Shown here: positions 1 to 11,111 of the stretch, in pieces | How positions within the stretch are numbered: position 1 is the stretch's first letter | Layout: each line of letters opens with the position of its first letter | NCBI GenBank assembly: GCA_030762935.1 | Contig: CM060900.1 | Location: 391,643,632-391,707,631, forward strand | Direction: 5' to 3' | Length of the DNA stretch: 64,000 bases | From: Hymenopus coronatus | Lineage: Eukaryota; Arthropoda; Insecta; Mantodea; Hymenopodidae | The notes under the pieces: model-generated | The model's input: only the letters and a program-made list of their open reading frames with translations | What the model was told of the DNA's origin: nothing | The model's database searches: none | Position numbers and translations under genes: made by a program

Positions 1-3000
1 GTGTTTTATATATAATGTACGTATATAATATTTTTTCAGGAATCATCGTTGTAATATTTCCCAACATTTTCGAGCCATGATGAATTTTTAAGTCCCGCAA
101 GTGCAGCAGCCCAAGACTGTTAATGTTTTTATTTTCTACAACATAAGAAATTGTGTGTGCGCGCGCGTGTGTGTGTAAAATAGTGTCCAGTTTTTTGTAC
201 TTCTGTTTAAACATAAGCTTCCTTTATTGGTCTGACTTTGTTTCAGAAATGCTAGAAAGAGTACTAGTTCTAGCAATCTGCAGAATTCACCTGAAATTAT
301 TTGAATGAAATGAAATCTGTTAATGAATTACATGCTGTTGAAGTAAAAAAAAAAAAAAAAAAAATAGTAATGCCTGGTATGGTGCTAATTTCCTGAGTGT
401 GTAATACGTTATTCAATACCTATAGCACCACAATCCTTACGGCCTCGTGCCCACACCAAAGCTGAATGATCATCTTGCCGATACGAGAAGATAACGTGGT
501 CAGCATCACGCTTTCCCAGCCTCTATGTTAGTATATTTCACCTGCAGATATCTATTAAAAAAAAAAAAATAGTAGGTTCTCACGTCCCTCAGGGCTTGCT
601 GGTCATTTAAGTGAAACGAAAAATTCCCACCCCCATGGGAATTTTGACACATTCCCCAGAAAGGAGCCCAATCGCTACCCTCGGACCACTGAACATACCG
701 CGTGATTTTGTGTACGAGTTTGTTCACAAAGCTGTGAACGTTAGGTTCTCAGATTTCAAATAAAAGCGTCAAAATGACATAATCAAAACATTTAAAAGAG
801 AACGAGCTACGGCATATCCCTAGTATCTTGATGTGAGTAATTTACTGCTGTGTGCAAAATGCATTACAGATACGTCTAGGTGCTGCCGAGGAAATGGTCT
901 AATCAAAGTAGAACTTTGAAAACAGGTAAACGTCATTCTTTTGTTGATAGGAAGCAATGCATTTGTTTCGTTTCCATGGCTAGGAAGGGAGCGGAAGAAA
1001 AACACAAAGGGGAAGCTAAACAACACAAACTTAAAATTACTTATTTTTAAGATCGTCTATTAAGCATTTTCTGTTTTTCGTAACCACGCATAAAAATTCT
1101 TAAGTAATTGGTTTCAATCTACTTACGCACAAACCATTATGTTAATGCAAATTATGAAATCAATGCGGTCACGTGTCACTGGTGTGGAGGTAAACAGGCT
1201 CTGGTGAAAGCTGTCTGCAAACATCATAGACTGTACGAGGGATGGGGTGGCTTGTAACCTTCGACTTTACTATGTACAGTTTAACTTCATTTTCCATCGT
1301 CACGGCTCTAATCACCAAGAATTATTGTGCGGGTCATTAGACACCTTTACAAGATACGAATATATTTTATACTTTTCAACGAGATTTATTTCACTGCTAC
1401 TCTTTACGAATATTTTACTTATCACCTTATTCTGCTAGAGAGAACTACATAAATGCAAATATTTTTAATATTGCCGGAGTCATATTTAACGAATGTATGT
1501 ATCTTTTAAATCTCCACCATGTATATTCATTTGAACAGAAATAGGTAGTGATTTTGGAATTTAATGTTTCGCCTCGCAATTCTCTCACGGTAGTAGCAAC
1601 TGGAGTTGTGATACATGTTTACAAAATACCATGCATGTAAGCAAACTGAATAGTTGCGTGACATCAAAGTGCAATATTAATAACCTAATACTAAAGTGTA
1701 TAGTGATTTCTCAGATCATTATAGAGATATATACAATTTTCAAAAACGAAATAATCAGGTTATACGCGAATAACACCTAGTGTGAACGTTCAAACGAAAT
1801 TGACTGTAAAACAATTCCTCTAATTTTATGTCATAAAACCCAAGAATTTCCGCACTAAAGTATCTGTACAAGACAAACATGAACCAGCCATCCTGGCTTA
1901 ATGTGAGTAGCGGAAAACTAAAATTCATTTCTTAGCTGTGTAACCCGTTACTTATTGTTTACATAGCAAAATTTCTTGAAATATTTATGATGTTTCCGTT
2001 TAACGCCTTGTACCTTGAGGTCAACCAAGGATGAAAAGTGGGTCGTTATGGTAAAAACACATAACCGCAGTAGAGGGTATCTCCAGAGGTTACATGCATC
2101 CGGTGTGGGATCGTATTCCGTAAACTGCAAAACTGTATATTGCACACGCTTATATCAAACCATCTTAGAATGTAGGTAAATGCCAAATAATCGAGATGCG
2201 AATAAACAAGCCCCCGCAACTCGTTACCTTAAGGGAAGTATAAGCCGATGTTTGTTTAATTCCATTAGATTAACGTTTTACATTAAACTGTAATAATCTT
2301 AAAATTATCACATTTGAAATTAAACAATTGAAAATGATCAAAACTGGTAAACTTGAGAATTTCCATTGAAGGGTTCCTTCCATTTATTACTTCTCCCACG
2401 CACTACTCACGATGAAATCAACTACATGGATTTGTGTTTGTGTTGTACCCATTTTTGTCCCTTCCTGCATTCACAGAAAGCCAATGGGAGTCACGTTAAC
2501 GTTCAGCAGAGCTGGCGGTATTGTCGGCAGATTTAAATATGACGAATGCTATTTCAAACTAGAAATCAAAAGAAGATCCAGGTCATCAACACAGATCATC
2601 CAGAATACAGACAATAGATTCCTAAGTACTGATGTCACGAGTGGAAGATAACTCAAAGGGCAGTGAAAGAGTCAATAAATGAAACAGTCACGTGTGACCC
2701 GACGTAAAGAGTTGAAGGCATAGAAGCATGGACGTTTACGACCCAAATTATACCGGTCGTCTGGGATGAAACGCGAGGGAAGCTGTATCTTTCTTATTCC
2801 AGGCATAAGGGTCTAAGAACTCTGAGAGACAAAGTCGATATTTAGTACGCGAGATGTTAGACAGTATTGGATGTGGATGGGAAGCCTGTATTTTATCGAA
2901 TCCTCTCGACATGCATTGCTGAAAGCAAAAATTCTACAACGTGGGTTTAGTAATCTGACCATAAATGAGCACTATTTAACTACTTCACTAACTCTGCTTT

Positions 3001-3155
3001 TCATGAATTTGTATTTTCAAAACAGTTGTAAATAACTGTGAATTGATTTTTAACTAAGACGAGGTTTTAAAACGGCAAACAATTCGAGTCACCTTCCAGC
3101 AGTTCTTGTAAAATCATCTTGAGTGGATGGCAGTTATGTGTATAATTTCTTTAAA
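1..3155. other. No gene seen; simple repeats only
   Basis: No supported gene in this stretch. It contains a mixed GT/GC microsatellite (about 152-176), a poly-A tract (about 345-364) and many short chance reading frames of 60-80 codons that lack recognisable motifs. Around 430-720 the sequence is more GC-rich and may be an old unrecognised repeat, but I cannot assign a family. Confidence 0.4.
152..176. repeat. (GT)n/(GC)n microsatellite
   Basis: Alternating purine-pyrimidine run, TG units with a short CG core. Confidence 0.9.
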
Positions 3156-3159
3156 AAAT

Positions 3160-3720
3160 ACATTGATTGTTTAAGTATTGCATTCCACCCAAATATTCGA
3201 TGTCGAAATTTCACTATAAATACATGTTTTGAAGCCCTCTTAACCTAAAAGGCGTTTTAAAATGTCCGTGTGTCGGTAAACAGAAAACTCGAACAACCAG
3301 CGAGTTTGATACCAAACTTGGTATTTAAAAGTTCGTCTTCAAATGAGGTGACAGGAAGATTTTCAAGAAAATCCCCCATAACAAGGTATTCTTTACTTAG
3401 AAATATTTTTGAAAATTTTGATTTTCTCAAAAATGATTGTAATGATTTTGATGAAAATATATGTTGGAGATATTTTTATAATATATGAAATGTATATCTT
3501 TAATTTTCTGGGAATAGCCTCTGAAGTCGCCTTCATTCTGCACGACTTGCACAACTAATAGAGAGAGAGAGGGGGGAGGGAGAGGGAGAGACTCTTCCTA
3601 CAAAAAAATGTAGACCTTGTTAAAATTTATATCGAACAAACTTTCTTGTATCGTTAGCAGTTTTAATACGTACATTCTATGTTGAAAGTTTCTTTCCGGA
3701 GTGTCCTTTAACGGCCATAC
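3160..3720 (+). repeat. R1 interspersed repeat, partial copy
   Basis: Starts with the R1 5' signature (TATTGCATTCCACCC), followed by the ATTCGAT and ATTTCAC boxes, the internal palindrome (ACCAAACTTGGTATTT near 3312), the AAAATCCCCC box, the GAAAATTTTGATTTTCTC box and the GGGAATAGCCTCTGAAGT box near 3510. It then decays through a purine-rich GA tract near 3560-3590 and is recognisable again at the CAAAAAAATGTAGA box near 3601. No coding capacity is seen. The next R1 copy follows in the same orientation. Confidence 0.8.
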
Positions 3721-3754
3721 TTGAACGTCAGCTATATTTTTTTTTTACTTTCTC

Positions 3755-4575
3755 TACCAATTAATTTGTACGTACATAGTAAGTACGGAAGATATTGTAT
3801 TCCACTCAAAATTTGATACCGAGATTTCGTCGGAAATGTTTGGATGACCCCTGAGACCCCTCTCTTAAAATGCTTTAGAAGGTCGTGTGCGTATGCGCGC
3901 GCGCGCGCGTGTGTGTGTGTGTTTGCCTAAAGAACAAAAAACAAAAAAAAAAAAACAAAACAAAACTTGGTATTTAAGTTCAGGATGTTTTAAGGATAGA
4001 TCCGGGGATTTTCAGGAAAATCCCCCTACACCAAACTACCCTTTCTTTGGAAGATTTTTGTATTTTTTCTAATTTCTTAAAATGGCTCTAAATGATTTTG
4101 ATTAAAGAACCATATATTAGATATTTACATGTCAAATGAAATGTACATTATGAATTTCTTGAGAATAGCCTCTGAAGTCCCTTCATTCTGAATGACTTTT
4201 ACATAACTGGAAATCGTAAGACACACACAAACCTTCTACATATAAATATAGGCCTCTCTAGGCAAACAATTTGACTTATACTTTTCTGAAACTGAGGTTG
4301 TCTTTCGATTCATCTCTTTCGCTTTACTGCTGGTCTTGAAAAGATACGCGAATTTCAATATCGTCGGAATATTTTTAAGCATTTGACTCGCTTTACATTG
4401 TTTCACTTGTTTCCCTTCTATTTACAAGGTGTTAAGTAATCAGATCATTTCTGTTAATGTTTATCTCGATTAGCATAAATAAGATAGAAGAATACTCTTT
4501 TGTAAGAACAGTGTGCTTGCAGAGTAGGTAGAGAATTTATTATGAATGGTACACATCAGATTTTTTCACTTTCCA
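3755..4575 (+). repeat. R1 interspersed repeat, near-complete copy
   Basis: Second copy in direct orientation. It shows the 5' boxes (TATTGTATTCCACTC, GATACCGAGATTTCGTC), a GT/GC microsatellite at 3895-3922 at the usual R1 position, an A-rich insertion near 3930-3965, the AACTTGGTATTTAAG half of the palindrome, the AAAATCCCCC box, GGAATAGCCTCTGAAGT near 4166, and the 3' signature (GTAGGTAGAGAA near 4525, then ACACATCAGATTTTT). The length of about 820 bp is typical of the better copies here. Confidence 0.85.
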
Positions 4576-4579
4576 AGAC

Positions 4580-5105
4580 TGCAATTTTGCAGAAATGTGA
4601 ACTACAATGTTAATTTGGTTGAACCTAGAGCTCATGGCTGCTTTTTAACAAAACCGATTTTGAAATTTGGGTTGTATCATGACTAACAAGAAACAACGAT
4701 TAGAAAAACGCGATTTTTTATTTGTGTGGGTAGTGTATATAAACTTGACGGAAATTTAATGCGCCTCTATAAACCCTAATGGATTTTTAGGAAATGATCA
4801 CTCTTATCCGAGAGACAACACATAATGAAAACTCTTAATATACTGTTGGTTACTTATAACTCGGGGTAGCATCTTGGGTACCGATAGCGGGACAGATTTG
4901 AAGATAGCGCGGCATGGTATATAGTAGTGCTGTGTTAAAAATGCAGTGTATACGTAATGGTATTAATAGGAGAAAAATGGGGCAGTGGTTGCGTGGTAAA
5001 CTGTGATACTTTTCACTATAAGTGGGGCTGGGTAGGTGGTAAACACAAATACCACTGATTTACAGGAATTAACCATTTTAATATTTTCATAAATCCAATT
5101 GCTGT
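4580..5105. other. No gene seen
   Basis: Anonymous AT-rich sequence between an R1 copy and a hAT relic. A 118-codon frame on the minus strand that runs through 4963-5319 overlaps the hAT relic and is not an independent gene. Confidence 0.4.
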
Positions 5106-5109
5106 TGTG

Positions 5110-5770
5110 CAATAAGTCAAAATCATTATTCATTTCATTTTCTCTCAAGATACATGAATTGCAGTGCACAACAGCATACACTGTGAATCGTCTCCGATTG
5201 GCACGTAAGCAGCTTTTTTTTTTTTTGCGAAAAACTTCTTTACACATCACAAGATATGATTGGAGCAAAAGAGAAATAGGATACATTATCGACAATTGGG
5301 TCTGGTACTCCATCAGCAATTATTTTCATAGCAACGCCTCGTAGCACATTTCGTATTTCACGCATTATTGAAATGCAAAACATTTTTTCCAAACACTGTC
5401 TTCACTTTCTTTTTCACACTGTCTAAAACAGATGTCAAGGGTCTCTGATTAATTGCTTGCAGAAGTTCATAGACAGCTTTCAGGGCTCTAGGCATTTCAA
5501 TGTTCGATGTTTCCAAATATGTGTTATTGTTGTAGGTATATCTGCAAAGTTGTTCTGTATGAATTGCAAATCTTCATACAATCCATTTGAAGCAAGAGAT
5601 TTTTACAATCTTGATTGAAAAGCACGTACTATCATCAAAGGCGTTAATTACCTGTAAAATAGTATTGTAATATACAGCAGAGTATACTGCTGCGTCGAGC
5701 CACGTTCCCCAACGCGTTACTACTGGTTGTTTATATGCGGAGCGTGCAGTCGCCAATGCAGTAACTGGTA
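5110..5770 (-). pseudogene. hAT-superfamily transposase relic (C-terminal part)
   Basis: hAT transposases cut and paste DNA and end in a conserved dimerisation region. Read on the minus strand from about 5760, the sequence opens with VVTRWGTWLDAAVYS, a close match to the 'V-TRWGTWLEAA' block of the DUF659/zf-BED type of hAT proteins. After a stop near 5574 the next open stretch gives YLETSNIEMPRALKAVYELL. Further down, in shifted frames, are FSFAPIISCDV, RSFS and NRRRFTVYAVVHCNS, matching the C-terminal 'YAPI-SCDVERSFS-YK---NRR-FT-ENL' signature. Stops, a poly-A run near 5217 and frameshifts show that it is dead. The N-terminal half and terminal inverted repeats were not found. The block order makes the assignment firm for a superfamily, not for a family. 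Confidence 0.72.
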
Positions 5771-5779
5771 TCCGCTTGT

Positions 5780-6420
5780 GCCCCTCTACCCGGTCCTCAG
5801 AATTCTATCCCTACTCATAAATAATTGACGTCACGTATTTTTACAAGGAGAAATTTATTACTCTGTGATTTATAAACGAACGTCAACATCTGTGTTATAG
5901 TTATTAAAAGATGCATTTTGTGAACTTCGTGCCACTGGAAAACTTTCGCAGGACTGCTTTATTTGAAGTTTAACTCATATTTTATTAGGTATTTGTTACA
6001 TGTAATCAAATGTTTTTCTTTTCTTTGTTCCTTAATTTTTGTTATTATATCCAAATTTTCACAATGCTTTGCAATAAGCATGTTCAGAAGTGTTTTAACT
6101 GTTAAGCCGATTAAAGTGATTCTGGCTCTCTTAGCCAGCATGATGTATCTGGCGAGATCAAAAACAAACAGCAAAATTAACTGGGTTAAGGAGTTATGTT
6201 TATGAACAGTGTTAAGTGTTAATGCTTGGAGCTCGGATATAATTGATAAGAACCTATGATTTACACTTAAAATCAATTTCAAATTATACTGGTATTGTGC
6301 CATATTCCACCTCACTTGTGCGCTGATGAGTAGTGGCTGCAGGATTATTGGAATTGATGACATGAAATTAATCTACTATACAGTGACAGTGTTCCATTAC
6401 AAGGGATTTGGGCAGAGTGT
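5780..6420. other. Unassigned stretch with a 134-codon minus-strand frame
   Basis: The minus strand is open from 6363 to 5959 (134 codons), the longest frame in the window outside the LINE and transposase ORFs. The protein is hydrophobic and rich in Leu, Ile and Lys, with no motif I recognise and composition as expected from AT-rich DNA. It lies just upstream of the hAT relic in the same orientation but does not resemble hAT proteins. Probably chance. Confidence 0.25.
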
Positions 6421-6424
6421 TCAA

Positions 6425-6985
6425 ACAACTGTTACTCTCTCTCTCTCTACTACGCATGTTAAATAGGAAAAGTACTGCATTTCACCCAAAAATTTCACCG
6501 TACATATACGTTTTGAGACTCCCTGAATAAAACAAGTGCATATTTTTAGAAAAAGTCTATGTGTGAGCGCGCGCATGTGTCTTATCTGAACAGCATACAC
6601 GAGAACAAAATCTCGGTTAAATACCAAACTTGGTATTTAACTTAGATGCCTTCCAAAGAACAACACAGACTTTCAAAAATTTCCTCCCTCCCGCAAAATA
6701 CCCTTAGCTTTTAAGGTTTTTCGAAAGTTTGTATTTTATGAAAAGTTCATCTCACGATTTTGATTAAAATTAGCACTATTTATGTCGCCAATAGAACATA
6801 TGTTGAATTGTATGGAAATAACTTCTGACATCCTTTTCATCCGGAAATATGTTGGTGTAATCTCGTATTGCTGGTATATGATATACAACAAATGAAAACG
6901 TACTGCACAAAAAATCTCTTAAAACACATAATTTATTCCAGACAACTTTTTTTGTCTTGTAAGCCATTATTGAGATACCCGTCAT
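6425..6985 (+). repeat. R1 interspersed repeat, diverged copy
   Basis: Begins with a TC-rich run, then TACTGCATTTCACCC, the GTGTGAGCGCGCGC segment at the microsatellite position (about 6560-6575), a clean internal palindrome (AAATACCAAACTTGGTATTT near 6618), ACGATTTTGATTAAAA near 6755, and the GTACTGCACAAAAAAT box near 6900. The 3' third is missing. Confidence 0.75.
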
Positions 6986-6999
6986 TAATGGTTAGAATT

Positions 7000-7446
7000 G
7001 TTCAATACTGAGGTCATCGTTTGAAGTCCTTTCAAGATTCATATGCTTCCCACGATTGCTTGGAAATAGTAAATAACGGACGCAGATTTCTTCCTTATTA
7101 CTTATTGAGTTTTGGGCAAAACGTTGCACATCGAAAGTTTTAAGATTTTTCGGATGTACTTTTCTAGCTAAATTTTGATCTGATAAATGGAGCAATATAC
7201 TATGTTGTGTTATACATAAATTAATTGCATTGTGAATATTATTGATTTCCGATTGGTATGGCACACAGTATACGTAATTTGAATGTCGAAAAGGCGTCAG
7301 ATTCTTGCTTGTTATACTATTGGCTGAGGCTCAAATTCCAGTCGGGGAAAGATGCGTGACTTGAGTTTTTGTAACTTTTGTTTCCAGTTTTTTTTTTCAT
7401 TTCATATTTACATCAGCTGATATTATTTGGTTAAATGACACTAAAC

Positions 7447-7491
<45 letters not shown>

Positions 7492-8180
7492 TACATATTT
7501 TGCATAAAATAGAAAAGAATATTCAGATTAAAATATTCAGGTTGTAAAAACTTACCATTTTGTATAATTAATATGATTTGAGTCACAAAATATTTTCTGT
7601 TCTGCATTTAATACTTACACATTGCCTGCTATTAAGGGTTAATTGTATAATATGCCACAAAAGGAAAGTCGTAGTTTTTAAGAAATAAAGGGAGAGACTG
7701 AGAAAACTGCACAGGGTAATATTGAATAAAAAGCCGAAGTTTGAATATTTTTCAGAATGAAGATCTATTATGTAAGCAAAGTTTATATGATATCGTACAC
7801 CTTAAATATATTTCGCTCAGGGGTTAATATTTGTCTTACACTGTTAAATTATTACTCGCACTCGCGCGCAAACACACATTTTGCAGGGAAGTCTAAACTC
7901 TCCTGAATGTGGGCATGACTCCTACTTGGCTCTAGGACTAGGAGATTACAGGCCGGGTCGGATAGCTTCTGCATCCAGTTAGTAGAACCAGCTCTTTTTG
8001 CAGAGCTATCAATATTATCGGTAGGTGTCAACGGAAAAAGGTGTAACAGCAAATGCAGAAGTGTCCATATATGCACGTACATTTAAAGGCGTGCTTACAC
8101 GCTGTGACGAAATGGGAATTTAGTTGTTGAAGAAGCAACCATTATTTATCACGCCCATCTACTAAGCATTGTTAGGCATG
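7000..8180. other. No gene seen; possible SINE relic before a GA tract
   Basis: No supported coding region. Between about 7285 and 7370 a tRNA-like B-box (GCTCAAATTCCAGTCGG) followed by an AT-rich body and the (GA)n tract at 7449-7489 could be a decayed SINE with a microsatellite tail. The A-box is not convincing. Confidence 0.3.
7449..7489. repeat. (GA)n microsatellite
   Basis: About 20 uninterrupted GA units. Confidence 0.95.
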
Positions 8181-8182
8181 TA

Positions 8183-9480
8183 GGGGAGACCGGGGTGAGT
8201 TGACGATATTAACAAATGACTGTTGTTAATAAATTCATTTTTGAGTTAATTTTATTTCTTTGCCTATATTATTACAATACAACAAAAGGTCATTCTATCT
8301 AGTTATATAAAGTTTTATTTTAATATGATCACAACTATTTTGCCATTTTAAAAATGAATGCAAAAATGTTATCTTGCCCCGGTACCGGGGTAAGATGGCA
8401 ATTCTGATAAAAGTTGAATGTATTTTTATTTCCTCCTTCAGAGTTGGAATAGTTCTCGTGCCTACATGTGTGGCATTTGCAACAATCCATCCAGATTTCT
8501 GAAGAAGGATCAACATAGCTTTTATCTCATGACACTTTTATCACAGATGATTTCTTTAGAAGTTTGTGACGGCATATGCTTCTGTAGTGCGGGCTTCTTA
8601 GTTGTTTTACGGGAATCAAACTTCTTTTTCTTAGTAATGCTACCATTTTTGCAGCATGAGACTTATGTTTGTTGCTTTAAATATTTTTAGGCCGCCTTCT
8701 GTACTTCTTTCTGAACCAACATCTCTTTCATATATAGGAAAGACGCTTCTTCGTAATGGTTTTTTCCACACCTGTTCGACCATGGTTTAAAATCCAAAAT
8801 ATTTTGGCTAAACGGGAGCAACATTTGTTGAAATTCCTTGTTCTTCATTGTGCTCTGGCTTTTCCATTCCCTTCTGGAAGATTTGTCCATAATTCGTCAC
8901 CATAACTGGCATTTAATGTGGCAGAAATTAATGAAGTACCCCAAAAGGGAAAAGTCAAAGATTATCTGTATCTTTGTGTCTTGCAGCGCGTTATGGAACA
9001 GTTTGAAAATCATGTAGCTCGGGTAATTTCAAAACAAAATAAAGTGTACATAAGCGCAAAAATAAAACGGTGAAATGCACTTAGGACAAGAAGACGAGGT
9101 CCTTAACTTGCCCCAATCGGAAATGTTGAAAGACTTCGATTATTGTGGTAGGATTAACAACAATAAGATATAAATAAATCGTGTTGTGAAAAGCATTTTG
9201 TCTAAGGTAATCATATGTAGCAAAGAATAACCAGATATCTTACCTGTTAGTCCACGGGAACCTATATCGGAGGTCTTGAAAAATTACAATACGTCAGAAA
9301 AAATACATGAACGTAATCTAACAAAGAAAAAAATGGCGGAAGTGGCTTCACTGTACACATTTTAATATCTATCAGTGTGGAGAGCTGATAGTATCCGTAA
9401 GATGGTGCTGCTTAATAATATGAAAATAAACTAAGCCTTTCGTCAACTTGACCCACTCGTCAACTTGCCCCGCCCTCCCC
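8183..9480 (-). mobile_element. TA-flanked DNA transposon, probably pogo/Tigger-like
   Basis: The left end (GGGGAGACCGGGGTGAGTTG) and the inverted right end (GGGGAGGGCGGGGCAAGTTG) are matched terminal inverted repeats, and both are directly flanked by TA (8181-8182 and 9481-9482), the target duplication of the Tc1/mariner/pogo superfamily. Length is 1,298 bp. CTTGCCCC motifs recur inside both ends (near 8374, 9109 and 9464), and 8372-8397 is a palindrome built from them; these look like subterminal transposase-binding repeats. Strand is taken from the possible zinc-finger remnant. No intact transposase is present. Confidence 0.72.
8410..8640 (-). pseudogene. Possible C-terminal zinc-finger tail of a pogo-like transposase
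   Basis: On the minus strand from about 8640 the sequence gives a lysine-rich stretch (KKKKFDSRKTTKKPALQK). After a one-base shift near 8530 comes DPSSEIWMDCCKCHTCRHEN (about 8513-8450), with a Cys-x2-Cys / Cys-x2-His pattern after a Trp. Pogo/Tigger transposases often end in a basic region followed by a PHD-like finger of the form 'W-QC--C--W-H--C'. The fit is suggestive. The DDE core is not recognisable in this element, so this is an inference from motif layout and from the TA-flanked ends. Confidence 0.35.
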
Positions 9481-9482
9481 TA

Positions 9483-10994
9483 TATCTGATTTTATAAAAA
9501 CTAATCTTAACATAATTGTGCTCTCTTCAATTTTTCCATTTCTCCTCATTAAAATGAGTTGTTTTATTCAAACATAAGTTGAAATATGTAGAGCATGCTG
9601 TTATTTTAATTTCTGCATTTAGATTTGATCTCGATGGCCCTTCGGTATCACTTTAATACTTCATCGTAGGTTAGCAGTAAAAGGCGGGCATTGAGGCTGT
9701 TACATAATAACACAATGAATTTTGAAATGACCATAATAATATTTCCTTTTTAGTTAAATTTCTCTCGCTGACTTATAACTACACCGCTTCACACGAAACG
9801 GTCCCATTGTGTTTCCTATCTATTGCCCATAATATGACCATAAAACATAAAATACAAAAACTTGGATGTCGAAGAGTTGGTTCATAACTAGGTTGGGTGT
9901 TTTGGAGAGGTTTCTGGTTCAGGTTTGCCTGATCCTTATATCAGTTCGTGCTGACCTCTGCAAGTGGCAGCCATGGGAAAATGATAATATGAAGTTGGGC
10001 ATTGGAATCCACCTTTGCGAGGCTTGGAGTTGGAGCTCGGTGGTTCCGCAATGTTCCGCTCAACTGTCTCTATAGTGACTGTGAAAACATCTATTTTAAA
10101 AATAGTTGCTTCCAGCACATTGAATGACGCCGTTGCGCATAGTCTTTGTTCTTCTCCAGCATGCAGTACGCCCAACTTAGTTTATACACAGCAACATTTG
10201 CAGTTTCACTCAGCTTGATTCACACCAGCAACACAGACGAGAATATTTTAAGCTCATTATCATCATTTAGAACCACAGCAGGAACACGTAAGAGTTATTG
10301 CTCATTGTCGCCTCCGCCACCGCGAGTTCTCAGAATGGTTTCCGGTGATCGGCGTTCCTCAAACACAACAATTTCCTGTAGTCTCGACCGGTTTTGTGGT
10401 AGAAGTGGCCTTAATTCTGGAGAACTATTGCATCCGTCATATCTTATTTTAACACAGTCAACTTCTCCACTAAAGAGCTTCTCACTGGTTTAAAATTAGG
10501 GCATAAAAATTCAAAACCAAACGGTAATAGAATATTTCCTCATAAAACGTTTCGTATTCGATAATCCAATTTGTCTACAGTTTAAGTAGGAATTATTGGA
10601 TCCTGTAAAATGCTATATACAGAATTTGCTGGAAAGCACACTTGAGGATTTCGAAATAAAGCGAGTTACGAAAAAGTGTAGGTGCGCGGGTACAGAGTAA
10701 TGCAAAATAAAGGAAAATGGATAATCGCCAAATACCACATTTAAGTCGTACCTTTAAACGATCACAATGAAGAGTTTGGTGGTTGTTCGAACTGAAAAGA
10801 ATCCTTTATTTGGAAGCGTTGTCATCTCTATTTTCTCAGAATTACTCCAGAATATTTGTATTAACATTTGTACAATATTTAAAATATTGATAAATGAATA
10901 AAGTGCTGGAGCTTTCTTAATCTGCCCTTGTCTCAGAATTTTATGTGATCAAGAAACCTTTCATAAGAGTTAGGAAAACTCTCCCACCCCAAAC
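9483..10994. other. No confirmed gene; one candidate exon-like frame
   Basis: GC content rises between about 9,930 and 10,480 and several overlapping frames of 65-115 codons occur on both strands. One minus-strand frame is listed separately. About 10,960-10,994 probably marks the left stump of an R1 copy broken by the LINE (it ends CTCCCACCCCAAACAACACT, like the R1 'ATCCCCCCACCCCAACTACC' box). Confidence 0.35.
10295..10489 (-). other. Candidate exon-like open frame, unrecognised
   Basis: On the minus strand a 64-codon open frame without an ATG runs from just after an acceptor-like TTTTAAACCAG to a TAA. The product reads RLQEIVVFEERRSPETILRT in its middle and ends in a Gly-rich, acidic tail. 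Composition is more protein-like than the surrounding shadows. It could be a terminal exon of a host gene or a piece of an unknown element. I do not recognise it. Confidence 0.2.
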
Positions 10995-11004
10995 AACACT
11001 TAAT
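10995..11004. repeat. Left target-site duplication of LINE
   Basis: AACACTTAAT, repeated exactly at 15544-15553 across the LINE. Confidence 0.9.
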
Positions 11005-11111
11005 TTTTTTTTTAATTACAACTAAGCGAAAGTTTATCTAGTAATATTTCCTTCATAAATAAGTTCGCAATGTATAGGTGAGTCTTCCACTGAAGGCCCC
11101 CAAAGCTTACA

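Noticed and set aside
1247..1438. Small membrane protein ORF
   Set aside because: Aromatic and hydrophobic residues are as expected from AT-rich chance frames; no supporting signal.
4963..5319. 118-codon minus-strand open frame as an independent gene
   Set aside because: It overlaps the hAT relic and carries part of its C-terminal block in one of several shifted frames.
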